A DNA stretch of 64,000 nt. Source: an uncultured Lachnospiraceae bacterium. GTDB lineage: Bacteria > Bacillota > Clostridia > Lachnospirales > Lachnospiraceae. The position numbers were made by a program, and so were the translations under genes. Shown one piece after another: positions 8,311 through 17,683 of the stretch. Each line of letters starts with the position of its first letter. The stretch's first letter is position 1. The stretch covers positions 1-64,000 of the forward strand of contig CAJTVQ010000001.1 of NCBI GenBank assembly GCA_910579935.1. Direction: 5' to 3'. The notes under the pieces were generated by a model, which saw only the letters and a program-made list of their open reading frames with translations, was not told the origin of the DNA and ran no database searches.

Positions 8311-8594
8311 ATGGGCATTCCGGGAAAAATGTCAGCCGAAGCAGTGCACGGATCCGGGCAATCTCATTAGCGCAGGAACTGTTAACTTTTCCTTCCTGAC
8401 TGCAGAACGGAATCACGGAAAGCATTCAGACAGGTTTCCGTTCATAAATTATTAAGAAATGCATGATTGTATTAAAAGACTATATATGATATCCTAGATA
8501 TGATATTTTTTATTATGGAGAAATACTAATTATTGGTTATGGAAGAAATAATTATAAAAGGGGTTTTTTGACAGAAAAGGGAGTGGCCGGAATT
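8311..8594. other. Intergenic region with a lone repeat end
   Basis: It contains GGAACTGTTAA (8375-8385), identical to the outer 11 bases of the element at 7409, without a matching second arm. Beyond it lies an AT-rich stretch (8440-8570) that presumably carries the promoter of the large lipoprotein locus, but I cannot pick a convincing -35/-10 pair. Confidence 0.4.
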
Positions 8595-11276
8595 ATGGGA
8601 AAGGGATCAGAAAAGGATATGGAGAATAAAAACAGGAAAGCAGGAAAGAAGAAGGGCATGCTTCGAAAGAGACTGACAGGAACCGTTGCGGTTCTGGCTG
8701 CGGGGATGATGGCTGCTGGCTGCGGGAGTCAGAAAGGGGCCACCACTGCGCAGAAGGAATTCGTGTACGTGCCGGAGTATGTGAAGATGGAGATGCAGGA
8801 CAGCATGGATCAAATCAAAATATCGGGAGACACCCTTTATTTTGTTTCCAGTAACTGGGATGATCAGACCAATGTTTATCAGAAGTATTTGGGAAAAATA
8901 AAAATCGGTGAAACGACGCCGGAAAAAGCGCCGCTGGATATCAGCGAGGAAGAGTATTTTATGGCCTCGGATATAGATGGTAACGGGGAACTGCTGGCAA
9001 TTGTTGTTAAAAATCTGTATGATGAAGATACAGAAACCGGGACTGCAGAGGAAGATACACCGAAAGCCGGAACAGAAGCCGGGGCAGCAGCGGAAGATGC
9101 ACCGGAAGCCGGAACAGAAGCCGGGGCAGCAGCGGAAGATGCACCGGAAGCCGGAACAGAAACCGGGACTGCAGCGGAAGACACACCGGAAGCCGGAACG
9201 GAAGACGGGGCAGCATCAGAAGATACAACGGAAGACGGGACTGCAGCGGAAGAGGCGTCAGAAACCGGAACGGATGGCGAGGCTGCGGTAGAAGATACCG
9301 AAACGGCAGGAGAAAGCAGTTCCGTAACGATCATCGGCAGTACCGGCAGTGTTTCAACTACTGCGGTGGCTGCATCCATATCGGACGGCGTGGATATGGA
9401 ATACAGGCAGCCTTCCGGTCAGGCAGTGGAACTTCGGAAGTACGGGGCGGACGGGAAGATGAAAGAAAGCACTTCATTGGATTCTGTCTGGGATAATACG
9501 GACGATATGTATGTACAGTATCTGTTGAGCGACAGCGAAGGCAATATTTATATCGGATATGAACAGACGGTCTTAGTACTGGATAAGGACGGTAAAAAAC
9601 TGTTTGACCTGCAGTTGGACAACTGGATCAACAGCATGTTTGCAACCGCGGACGGTCAGGTTTTTATATCCTATTGGAGTGATGGCATCGAGGTACATAC
9701 GATCGACCTGACAGCGAAGAAGATAGGTGATAAAATAGAAGCGCTCAGTGTGTCCCGTTATGGGAATTATACGTTTGCCCAGGGAACGGGTAAGGATCTT
9801 TTGTTCAGCGTGGACAGTAATCTGTACAGTTATAATTTCGGTGATGCGGAGCCCGAACAGCTGCTGAACTGGATCGACTGTGATATTGATGAGAGCGATA
9901 TACAGAATTTTTCAGTACTGGAAGACGGAAGGATACTGGTCGTCACGACCAGCTGGGACGGAGAATCCGGCGCCAATCAGGTGGAATTGGCTTATCTGAC
10001 AAAAAAGAAGGGATCCGAAGTGCCGGAAAAGAAGATTCTTACATTTGGCACCCTGATGCTGGATTATGATGTAAGGAAACGGATTCTTGAATTTAACCGG
10101 ACGAATCAGGAATACCGTATCGAGGTAAAAGAATACTATACGGATTTGGGTGAGGAAGATGCATATACAAATTCGGTTCAGCAGATGAATTCCGATATTG
10201 TCAGCGGAAAATGTCCGGATATCATAGATATTTCCAACGGCAACGTGCAGAGTTACATAGCGAAAGGCGTTGTAACGGATCTATATCCGTTTATGGATAA
10301 GGATGAGGAGATCAACAGGGAGGATTATCTGGAAAGCATATTAAAAGCATATGAGAAAAACGGAAAGCTGTATGCGCTTCCGCCCGAATTTATGATCAGT
10401 ACCATGCTGGCAAAAGTGTCGGACGTGGGAGACAGGCAGAGCATGACACTGGATGAAGTGATGGAACTGGCCAAAGGACTGCCGGAGGGTGCGGAGCTTT
10501 ATCAGTATGCCAGCAAGATTTCCGTACTGGCCAGCATCATGCGGATGAATATGGATGTGTATGTGAACTGGGATACAGGAGAATGCAGGTTCAATGGTGA
10601 GGAATTCATACAGGCGCTGGAATTTGCCAACACATTTCCGAAGGAGTACAACTGGGAGGCGGACGGTCCAAGCGTTCCTACAAGAATACGGGAGGGAAAG
10701 CTGATCATGATGGATGCCAGCATTTCTTCCATGCAGGAATATCAGATGTATAAAGGAATGTATGGAGAACCTGTGGCTTTTATCGGTTATCCGACTTCCA
10801 AGGAAAGCGGTTCCTATGTCATGGCCGGCGGTTCCCTTCTTGCCATGAGTGCAAAGTCGCCTTATCAGGACGGCGTATGGCAGTTTATACGGGCGGGGCT
10901 TACAAGAGAAGCGCAGGAAAAGAGTTCCAATTACCGATACGGTTTTCCGGTTATGAAATCCGCACTGGAAAAGCAGTTCGCGAAAGATATGGAAGACGAA
11001 TACTATGAAGGGCCGGATGGAGAGAAAATAAGGCAGTCCAAGACCACATGGGGCTACGATGATTTTCAGATCGAGATTTTTGCAGCAACGGAAGAGGAAG
11101 TGGCTGCGGTACGGGAACTGATAGAAAATGTGAGTGTTTCCTATCAGTTTGATATGCAGATGTACAACATTATCGAAGAAGAGGCCGGCGCATTTTTTGA
11201 GGGGCAGAAATCGGCGAAGGAAGTGGCGGATATCATACAGAGCAGAGTGCAGATTTATGTCAACGAAAACCGGTAA
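8595..11276 (+). CDS. Large lipoprotein: predicted beta-propeller plus extracellular solute-binding domain (paralog A)
   Basis: About 893 residues from ATG 8595; TTG 8568 and ATG 8619 are in-frame alternatives and the choice is uncertain. A basic N-region and hydrophobic stretch lead to MAAGC, a lipobox-like site placing the lipidated Cys near residue 43. Residues 140-235 hold a 14-residue acidic tandem repeat. Residues 250-470 contain recurring motifs of the type DSEGNIYIGYE and ADGQVFISY, as in beta-propeller blades. From about residue 480 a family-1-like extracellular solute-binding domain runs to the end (DYDVRKRILEFNRTNQEYRI, DVYVNWDTGECRFN). It is the first of three such paralogs in the locus (others at 11323 and 18849). 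Being beside sugar-type permeases, it likely delivers a carbohydrate or glycan, but the ligand is unknown. Confidence 0.85.
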   Translation: MGKGSEKDMENKNRKAGKKKGMLRKRLTGTVAVLAAGMMAAGCGSQKGATTAQKEFVYVPEYVKMEMQDSMDQIKISGDTLYFVSSNWDDQTNVYQKYLGKIKIGETTPEKAPLDISEEEYFMASDIDGNGELLAIVVKNLYDEDTETGTAEEDTPKAGTEAGAAAEDAPEAGTEAGAAAEDAPEAGTETGTAAEDTPEAGTEDGAASEDTTEDGTAAEEASETGTDGEAAVEDTETAGESSSVTIIGSTGSVSTTAVAASISDGVDMEYRQPSGQAVELRKYGADGKMKESTSLDSVWDNTDDMYVQYLLSDSEGNIYIGYEQTVLVLDKDGKKLFDLQLDNWINSMFATADGQVFISYWSDGIEVHTIDLTAKKIGDKIEALSVSRYGNYTFAQGTGKDLLFSVDSNLYSYNFGDAEPEQLLNWIDCDIDESDIQNFSVLEDGRILVVTTSWDGESGANQVELAYLTKKKGSEVPEKKILTFGTLMLDYDVRKRILEFNRTNQEYRIEVKEYYTDLGEEDAYTNSVQQMNSDIVSGKCPDIIDISNGNVQSYIAKGVVTDLYPFMDKDEEINREDYLESILKAYEKNGKLYALPPEFMISTMLAKVSDVGDRQSMTLDEVMELAKGLPEGAELYQYASKISVLASIMRMNMDVYVNWDTGECRFNGEEFIQALEFANTFPKEYNWEADGPSVPTRIREGKLIMMDASISSMQEYQMYKGMYGEPVAFIGYPTSKESGSYVMAGGSLLAMSAKSPYQDGVWQFIRAGLTREAQEKSSNYRYGFPVMKSALEKQFAKDMEDEYYEGPDGEKIRQSKTTWGYDDFQIEIFAATEEEVAAVRELIENVSVSYQFDMQMYNIIEEEAGAFFEGQKSAKEVADIIQSRVQIYVNENR
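9040..9290 (+). repeat. In-frame 42-bp tandem repeat encoding an acidic linker
   Basis: Five to six imperfect copies of a 42-bp unit encode EDAPEAGTEAGAAA and variants (for example EDTPEAGTEDGAAS). Copies 2 and 3 are almost identical at the DNA level; outer copies diverge. The unit is a multiple of three, so copy-number change keeps the frame. It forms a flexible, negatively charged spacer inside the first half of the lipoprotein. The paralogs at 11323 and 18849 lack it. Confidence 0.85.
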
Positions 11277-11322
11277 CATTGAAGGTGACTGAACTGATAC
11301 AAAGAATGAAAAGAGGAGTAAA

Positions 11323-13566
11323 ATGCAGAAAAAAATGAGTAAGCGGATTTGGAGCATGTTAATGGCCGCGGGCCTGCTGTTTTTAGGCGGCTGCGGGAAC
11401 GAAACGGATGAAGGGCAGACGGATACTTCAGGAAAAGGGCAGGACGATTTTGTATATGTCGCAGAGTATCAGTCGCTGGACGGAATATGTGAGCATGTGA
11501 ATACACCGGTATTGGGAAAAGACGGGAATGTCTATTTTACAGGCACAAAGGATTCGGAGGATTTCTTCTTTTCCATGAAAGCAGGTGAGGATGACGTAAA
11601 AGAAGTTCCGCTGGAACTGGAAAAGGGGATGCACGTTTCCGCTATGGGCGAAGATTCGGAAGGAAATCTCCTGCTTGGTTTGGTTCGTTATGAGGGCGAC
11701 CCGGAAGCGGGTGGAACTTTGAAAAACGTCGCCATCCAAAAAATGTCTCCGGAGGGAGAAAAGCTGGAACTGGTGGACACGGGCAATGCTTTCCTGAAAA
11801 AAGACAGTTCTTCCTTTTACATAGGGCATGTTCTTCAGGATGGAGACGGGAATTATTATATCTGCTCCGGACAGGATATTTATGTCCTGCGGACGGACGG
11901 CAGCCTCTATTTTGAAATTTCCGTAGGACAATATGTGAATAATATGTTTGCCATGAAAGACGGCAGGGTGGTTGCCGCTTATTTTGGAAACACCGGCTGG
12001 AGCCTGGAGGCGGTGGATTTGGCTCAAAAGAGCCTGAAACCATTGGAAAGCAGCATCGTATTCGATTACGGTACTTATCTGGACGGCACGGATACAGATC
12101 TGCTCTATACACAAAATGCAATCCTGTATCAGTGCGATTTGGGAGACGAGAAACCGACGGAACTGCTGAACTGGATGGACAGCGATATCAACAGCGGCAA
12201 TTTAAGGGATTTTACGATTCTGCCGGATGGGCGGATCGTGGCGGTCACCGTGGATTACAGTGCAGGAGCGGAAACGGAATTAAGTATTCTGACCAGAAAG
12301 AACCGTTCGGAAGTGCCGGAAAAGGAAATACTGACGTATGCTTCTTTGTACGTTCCTTACTATACGGAAAATGATATTGTGGCCTTTAATAAACAGAGCG
12401 ATAAGTACCGCATAGAAGTAAAAGAATACGGGGATGATACCATGGACTACGAGGACAGGGTGGCATTGCTGAATGCAGACCTGACCAGCGGCAGCGCCCC
12501 GGACATCATAGATTTAAATTATTGTCTGCTGTCACTGGAGGAACTGGTTTCTGCGGGAGTGGTAGAAGACCTGACACCGTATCTGGAGGCAGACGGGACA
12601 ATAAAGAGGGAAGATATGGTGGAAAATGTCCTGCGGGCATATGAGCAGGACGGCAGACTGTATGGGATCATGTCCTGTTTCGGAATTGAGGCAATTGTCG
12701 GCAAAGTATCCGATGTGGGGGACGAAGCTTCATGGAGCATAGAGGATATGATGGCATTGGTGGATGCCAAAGGCAGGGATGCAGAAATTATTGAATATGT
12801 GGACAAGGCATATATGCTTTCGACTTTGTGTATGATGAATCAGAACCGGTTTATTGATCCGGAAACGGGAACCTGTGATTTTACCGGCGGCGAGTTTGCG
12901 AAGCTGCTGGAATTTGCAGACCGTTTTCCGAAGGAAGTGGATTATGATGCCAATGGTCCTTCTGAGATCGAGAAGATAAGGAGCGGACAGTTATTGCTGC
13001 TTACAAGAAGTATCACATCCGTGGCGATGTATCAGATGTTTGAGTATGAGTTTGGGGAGCCGGTGAACTTTGTCGGTTATCCTACCATGGAGGGGAGCGG
13101 CCTTCTGCTCAATGTGAACGGCACGACAGCCGCAATGCACGCAGGATCAAAAAATAAAGAGGGCGTATGGGAATTCATCCGGTTCAATCTGTCGGAAAAA
13201 AGGCAGGAAAACCTGCCGACGGCCAATGGCGGTTTTCCCATTCTCAAATCCGCCCTGGATAAAGAACTTGCGGAAGCAATGGAAGACGAGTACTATGAAG
13301 ATGAAGACGGAAATCAGAAGCTTACATCAAAAGCTACCTGGGGCACCGGTGATTTTTCGGTGGAAGTATATGCGGCAACGCAGGAACAGGTAGACCGGAT
13401 ACGGGAAATGATCGAGACAGCGCAGCCGAATGTGCGGGAAGATCATAAAATATCCGAGATCATAAACGAAGAAGCGCAGGCATATTTTGACGGGCAGAAG
13501 AGCGCGGAGGATGTAGCCGCACTGGTGCAGAACCGCGTACAGACTTATCTGAATGAGACGAAATAG
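11323..13566 (+). CDS. Large lipoprotein: predicted beta-propeller plus extracellular solute-binding domain (paralog B)
   Basis: 747 residues, ATG preceded by AGAGGAG. Signal peptide MQKKMSKRIW... ends in LGGC, so the mature lipoprotein starts at Cys 24. Residues 35-330 show propeller-like blade motifs (DGNVYFTGT, EDSEGNLLLGL, DGRIVAVT). From about residue 335 the solute-binding domain follows (ENDIVAFNKQSDKYRIEVKE, RFIDPETGTCDFTGGEFAKL), ending VQNRVQTYLNETK, which parallels the C-termini of the other two paralogs. It lies 46 bases after paralog A and 21 bases before the first permease gene, so it is probably in the same operon. Ligand unknown. Confidence 0.87.
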   Translation: MQKKMSKRIWSMLMAAGLLFLGGCGNETDEGQTDTSGKGQDDFVYVAEYQSLDGICEHVNTPVLGKDGNVYFTGTKDSEDFFFSMKAGEDDVKEVPLELEKGMHVSAMGEDSEGNLLLGLVRYEGDPEAGGTLKNVAIQKMSPEGEKLELVDTGNAFLKKDSSSFYIGHVLQDGDGNYYICSGQDIYVLRTDGSLYFEISVGQYVNNMFAMKDGRVVAAYFGNTGWSLEAVDLAQKSLKPLESSIVFDYGTYLDGTDTDLLYTQNAILYQCDLGDEKPTELLNWMDSDINSGNLRDFTILPDGRIVAVTVDYSAGAETELSILTRKNRSEVPEKEILTYASLYVPYYTENDIVAFNKQSDKYRIEVKEYGDDTMDYEDRVALLNADLTSGSAPDIIDLNYCLLSLEELVSAGVVEDLTPYLEADGTIKREDMVENVLRAYEQDGRLYGIMSCFGIEAIVGKVSDVGDEASWSIEDMMALVDAKGRDAEIIEYVDKAYMLSTLCMMNQNRFIDPETGTCDFTGGEFAKLLEFADRFPKEVDYDANGPSEIEKIRSGQLLLLTRSITSVAMYQMFEYEFGEPVNFVGYPTMEGSGLLLNVNGTTAAMHAGSKNKEGVWEFIRFNLSEKRQENLPTANGGFPILKSALDKELAEAMEDEYYEDEDGNQKLTSKATWGTGDFSVEVYAATQEQVDRIREMIETAQPNVREDHKISEIINEEAQAYFDGQKSAEDVAALVQNRVQTYLNETK

Positions 13567-13587
13567 AGGTTGGTGTAACATTAAAAA

Positions 13588-14601
13588 GTGAAAACAGTAA
13601 AAAGAGAGAAAAAGGAAGGCCGCAAGCGCAGGATACGGCCGGAACTTTCCGAAGAGGAAAGGGTGAAAAGATTCCGGATGCCCGGCCGGAAAAAGGACGG
13701 GGAAAAGGACGGGGAAAAATCCGGAAACGGAATACGTAAAAAGAACGCAAAGGGCAGAAGGACTTCGGCAGCATTCCTTTCCCCGAGTATTTTCGGGGTT
13801 CTGCTGTTCTTTGTGGTTCCCTTTCTTGTGGTGATCTATTATTCGGTGGTGGATAATCCGATTCAGCATAATTTCGTATTTCTTGATAACTTTGTAAATG
13901 TATTTCATAATGCGGCTTTTCGGCAGGCTGCATACAACACCATGAAGTTTTCGGTGATCGCCGTGCCCCTGGCAGTGGTATTATCGCTGGGGTTAGCCAT
14001 GCTGCTGGACAGCAAGATACCGTTTAAGAGCCAGTTTAGGACTTTTTTCCTGACGCCAATGATGGTGCCGATCGCTTCGATCGTTCTGATATGGCAGGTG
14101 CTGTTTCACTATAACGGAATGGTGAATGACATTACGGCGCTGTTCGGAATGGGTAAAATAGACTGGCTGAAATCCGAGCACGCCCAGGTGGTCATTATTG
14201 TACTGTTTTTATGGAAAAATCTGGGATATAATATGATTCTGTTTATGTCGGCGCTGGGAAGCATACCGAAAGATATTTTGGAGGTAGCCGTACTGGAAAG
14301 CGCAAAGCCCCGGCAGATATTTTTCCATATTAAGATCCGGTATCTTTCTTCCACCATATTGTTTGTTACGATCATGTCGCTGATCAATTCGTTTAAGGTG
14401 TTCCGTGAGATCTACCTGCTGACGGATGATTATCCTTATAATACGGTATATATGATGCAGCATTTCATGAACAATACGTTTGGGAATCTGGACTATCAGA
14501 AGCTGTCGGCTGCAGCGATCATGATGTCCATTGTAATGGTGATCATCATAGGGAGTTTATTCCTGGCGGAAAATCATTTCGGAAAGGATGTGGAAGGATG
14601 A
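13588..14601 (+). CDS. Carbohydrate-type ABC transporter permease, MalF/UgpA class
   Basis: 337 residues. It starts at GTG 13588 with only a weak ribosome binding site, shortly after paralog B. An unusually long, very basic N-terminal tail of about 60 residues (many Lys/Arg) precedes six predicted membrane helices beginning FLSPSIFGVLLFFVVPFLVV. The cytoplasmic EAA loop is degenerate: PKDILEVAVLESAKPRQIFF, with EVA for EAA and Ser for the conserved Gly. It should pair with the next gene product to form the import channel. Its end overlaps the next start by 4 bases (ATGA). No ATPase is encoded nearby; such importers in Gram-positive bacteria often share an MsmX/MsiK-type ATPase encoded elsewhere. 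Confidence 0.88.
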   Translation: MKTVKREKKEGRKRRIRPELSEEERVKRFRMPGRKKDGEKDGEKSGNGIRKKNAKGRRTSAAFLSPSIFGVLLFFVVPFLVVIYYSVVDNPIQHNFVFLDNFVNVFHNAAFRQAAYNTMKFSVIAVPLAVVLSLGLAMLLDSKIPFKSQFRTFFLTPMMVPIASIVLIWQVLFHYNGMVNDITALFGMGKIDWLKSEHAQVVIIVLFLWKNLGYNMILFMSALGSIPKDILEVAVLESAKPRQIFFHIKIRYLSSTILFVTIMSLINSFKVFREIYLLTDDYPYNTVYMMQHFMNNTFGNLDYQKLSAAAIMMSIVMVIIIGSLFLAENHFGKDVEG

Positions 14602-15554
14602 TGAATGGCAGGAACAGACCCATAGGAATGGAAATGAGTGAGAGCGCATATAAAAGAATGATAGAGAGAAAAAGACGCATAACGAAAGTGCGGAGGATGA
14701 TCGCCACACTGATAGCGGCATCCTGTGCAATACTGTTTTTGATGCCCATTGTGCTCACTGTCACCAATTCGTTTATGGCGGCTTCGGAAATATCCTCTAA
14801 TTACGGACAGGTTTTCGCCACCAGCGATACGGGCGGGAAGACATATATTTCGGAAAAGGTGAATCTGAAATTCATACCGGATATGGTTTCCTTCAGCCAG
14901 TATATTACGGTTTTGTTCAAAAGTCCGGACTACTTATTCAAATTTTGGAATTCTGTCATTCTGGTAGTGCCGATCGTGGGTTTCCAGCTTTTGGTTGCGC
15001 TGCTGGCCTCGTATGGTTTCACCAGGTACCGGGGCAGAATAAAGGAAATGATATTTTTTATTTATATCATATTGATGCTGATGCCGTATCAGGTTACGCT
15101 GGTGCCCAATTATCTGGTTTCCAGCTGGCTGCATATCCTGGATACCCGCTGGGCCATCTGGCTGCCGGGAATCTTTTCTCCTTTTGCGGTGTACTTACTG
15201 ACGAAATACATGCGCAGGATTCCTGTTTCGGTTATGGAGGCAGCCCAGATAGACGGTGCGGGAGAATGGCAGATTTTCCGGCATATCTGTATGCCGCTTT
15301 GCAAAGGCTGTATGTGTTCCGTTGCGATTCTGATCTTTATTGACTACTGGAACATGGTGGAGCAGCCGCTGATATTATTATCGGACGATTCCATGCATCC
15401 GCTGTCGGTATTTCTTTCCAAAATAAAGAATGGGGAAATCGGGCTGGCGTTTGCAGTGGCCACAATATACATGGTGCCAACTCTTTTGGTGTTCCTTTAC
15501 GGGGAGGATTATCTGGTAGAGGGAATTACTTATCAGGGCGGGATCAAGGGATAG
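14598..15554 (+). CDS. Carbohydrate-type ABC transporter permease, MalG/UgpE class
   Basis: 318 residues and six predicted membrane helices. The EAA loop is canonical (VMEAAQIDGAGEWQIFRHIC, then MPL), which would dock the ATPase. It overlaps the preceding permease gene by four bases, a classical sign of a heterodimer made in equal amounts. A soluble loop of about 60 residues after the first helix (TGGKTYISEKVNLKFIPD) is typical of MalG-type subunits. Substrate unknown; the neighbouring binding proteins are the best clue. It is followed 14 bases later by the HlyD-type adaptor gene, which is not a normal partner for such permeases. Confidence 0.9.
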   Translation: MMNGRNRPIGMEMSESAYKRMIERKRRITKVRRMIATLIAASCAILFLMPIVLTVTNSFMAASEISSNYGQVFATSDTGGKTYISEKVNLKFIPDMVSFSQYITVLFKSPDYLFKFWNSVILVVPIVGFQLLVALLASYGFTRYRGRIKEMIFFIYIILMLMPYQVTLVPNYLVSSWLHILDTRWAIWLPGIFSPFAVYLLTKYMRRIPVSVMEAAQIDGAGEWQIFRHICMPLCKGCMCSVAILIFIDYWNMVEQPLILLSDDSMHPLSVFLSKIKNGEIGLAFAVATIYMVPTLLVFLYGEDYLVEGITYQGGIKG

Positions 15555-15568
15555 GAGGAAAGGATAAA

Positions 15569-17671
15569 ATGAATGAGAATACGAATCCGGCAAAAAGAAG
15601 GGAATGGGTAAAGAATGCGGCGATCATCTTTCTGACCATTATGCTTTTGCTGACGTTTTTTTCCAATACGATTATGAATTACTCCCTGCCTGAAGTGGCG
15701 ACGGAGTATGTACAGAGCGGTTCCATTACCGAAAAAGTAAGGGGGACGGGGACGATAGAGGCTACGGATCCTTATAATATTTCCATTGGAGAAAGCCGTG
15801 TGATTTCCAGTGTGGCAGTGAAAGAAGGAGACGAAGTAAAGAAGGGTGACGTGATTTTTTACTTGGAAGATGAGGAAAGCACGGAACTTTTGGAAGCTGA
15901 AAAAGAATTGAATTCCTTGATGCTGGCTTATCAGTTGGCGGTTATTACCGAGACTATGACAGTTGGGACAGTAAGTAACATTGAAGCGGATCATACATTG
16001 TCGCTGACCCAAAAACAGCAGAAATTGCAAAGTGCAATCGCGGCACAGGAGGCGGCACAGAGAGAATATGACAATGCAACCCTGGAAGTAGCCGCAATCA
16101 ATAAGGAATTGGGCTATATTAACAATACTGTGGTAGATACAACCAGCGAGAAGAATGCACTGTCCAATGCGCAGAGGGAAGCAAATGAAGCAGGGCAAGC
16201 GGTAGCAGATGCGCAGGCGAGCGCATCGAAGGCATCGGAAAATGTTTCCATAGCGGAGAACAATGTAATTGTAAAGCAGAATGAACTTACAGCAGCACAA
16301 GAGCAGGTAGATTACATGCAGGGGCTGAAAAATACTATTGCAGATTATCCTTCCGCTCTCCAGGCAAAACAGCAGGAAGTTGCAAATGCACAGTCAGCGG
16401 CAGACAGCCGTAAGGCCGAATTAGAACAGGCGGAGAGTGATTTACAGAGCCTGAACACTGCATATGAAAAATGGAAAGAAGACAATCCGGAAGCTTCGCC
16501 GGAAGAAGCCGGAAATCAGTTGGAAGCAGTCCATAGACAAGAGAGCCTTCGTAATACAAAACAGTCAGAGTATGAAGAAGCAGCGAAAGCTTTGGAGGCG
16601 TTGAAAAATGAATTGTCTGCTATGGAGTCTTCCAATGCACAGGCAGCGGCACAGGCAGAGTATGAAAGCATGGGAGGGGATGCCGGATTAAAAATGCTGA
16701 TGGAAAATGTAACAGCCAAGCAAAATGAACTGGCACAGGCAGAGCAGAATGTTATCCATGCGAAGAATGACGTATCAGAGGCCAATAAGGAAGTAGCAAA
16801 CAAGCAGAGTGAGCAGAGCGAAAAATCTTCCGCTGTTACCAATGCGCAGCAGGCGTTGGCGGATAAGGAAAACAGCAATGACCTGACGGTGAGCAAGGCG
16901 AATGCATCCAATCGTTTGTTAGATGCGCAGGACAGGCAGACACGTGCGCAGACCGCTTTAGACAAGGCAAAGGAAGATATGGCGGATATTCAGAAAGAAC
17001 TGCTGGCAGAAATTAATTTGGAATCCCAAAACGATGTGATAGAACTACAGATGGAAAAAATCGAGAAATTGAAGGAGAAAACGGTCGGAGCAGCAATCGA
17101 AGCTCCCGTGGACGGAACTGTAAGCAAATTAAACAAAGTAGCGGGGGAGAAAACCCAGCCAGAGGAGACACTGGCTGTCATGCAAGTAGCCGGCAAGGGC
17201 TATACAATGGCATTTTCCGCTACCACCGAGCAGTCCAAGAAACTATCGGTAGGGGATATTGCGGAGCTGCAGAACGCATGGTATTATGACGATGTGAAAG
17301 CGACGCTGGCTTCCATTAAGCCCGATCCCAATGAACCGGCACAGAAGAAGCTTCTGACCTTCAATGTGGAGGGCGATGTACAGGCGGGACAGTCCTTAAG
17401 TCTGTCTATTGGGCAGAAGAGTATGGATTATGAACTGGTCGTGCCAAACAGCGCCATAAGAGAGGATAATAACGGAAAATTTATCCTGATCGTGGAATCC
17501 AAAAGCAGTCCTCTTGGAAACCGTTATATCGCAACAAGGGTAGATGTGGAAGTTTTGGCCTCGGATGATACCCATACGGCAATTTCCGCAGGCATTTATG
17601 GATATGAATATGTGATCACGACGGCGACGAAGCCGGTAGAAGCAGGAAAGCAGGTTCGTCTGACCGATTAG
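15569..17671 (+). CDS. HlyD/MacA-type membrane fusion protein with very long coiled coil
   Basis: 700 residues. One N-terminal membrane anchor (about residues 14-36) is followed by the first half of a barrel-sandwich (lipoyl-like) domain (SVAVKEGDEVKKGDVIFYLE, about 80-105). An exceptionally long Ala/Gln/Glu-rich helical region (about 110-500) should form a coiled-coil hairpin several times the length in MacA. The second sandwich half (IEAPVDGTVSKLNKVAGEKT, about 510-530) and beta-barrel domains complete the fold. In Gram-positive bacteria such adaptors work with ABC exporters and reach through the cell wall. Start at ATG 15569 after AGGAGGAAAGG. It lies between import-type permeases and a MacB-like protein, which suggests a hybrid assembly rather than a standard MacAB pump. 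Confidence 0.85.
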   Translation: MNENTNPAKRREWVKNAAIIFLTIMLLLTFFSNTIMNYSLPEVATEYVQSGSITEKVRGTGTIEATDPYNISIGESRVISSVAVKEGDEVKKGDVIFYLEDEESTELLEAEKELNSLMLAYQLAVITETMTVGTVSNIEADHTLSLTQKQQKLQSAIAAQEAAQREYDNATLEVAAINKELGYINNTVVDTTSEKNALSNAQREANEAGQAVADAQASASKASENVSIAENNVIVKQNELTAAQEQVDYMQGLKNTIADYPSALQAKQQEVANAQSAADSRKAELEQAESDLQSLNTAYEKWKEDNPEASPEEAGNQLEAVHRQESLRNTKQSEYEEAAKALEALKNELSAMESSNAQAAAQAEYESMGGDAGLKMLMENVTAKQNELAQAEQNVIHAKNDVSEANKEVANKQSEQSEKSSAVTNAQQALADKENSNDLTVSKANASNRLLDAQDRQTRAQTALDKAKEDMADIQKELLAEINLESQNDVIELQMEKIEKLKEKTVGAAIEAPVDGTVSKLNKVAGEKTQPEETLAVMQVAGKGYTMAFSATTEQSKKLSVGDIAELQNAWYYDDVKATLASIKPDPNEPAQKKLLTFNVEGDVQAGQSLSLSIGQKSMDYELVVPNSAIREDNNGKFILIVESKSSPLGNRYIATRVDVEVLASDDTHTAISAGIYGYEYVITTATKPVEAGKQVRLTD

Positions 17672-17683
17672 AATCGGAGATTG

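Noticed and set aside
9040..9290. Direct repeats that could suggest a CRISPR array
   Set aside because: Units are contiguous 42-bp in-frame coding repeats without unique spacers; no cas genes are present.
8879..9379. Minus-strand ORF of 166 codons rich in Ala, Ser and Val
   Set aside because: It is the antisense shadow of the acidic repeat and adjacent coding sequence, with no ribosome binding site.
10341..11357. Minus-strand ORF of 338 codons
   Set aside because: Entirely antisense to the first lipoprotein gene; the translation is Phe/His/Leu-rich noise and has no recognisable domain.
15533..16300. Minus-strand ORF of 255 codons with many Cys
   Set aside because: Antisense to the coiled-coil gene; no start context and no domain.
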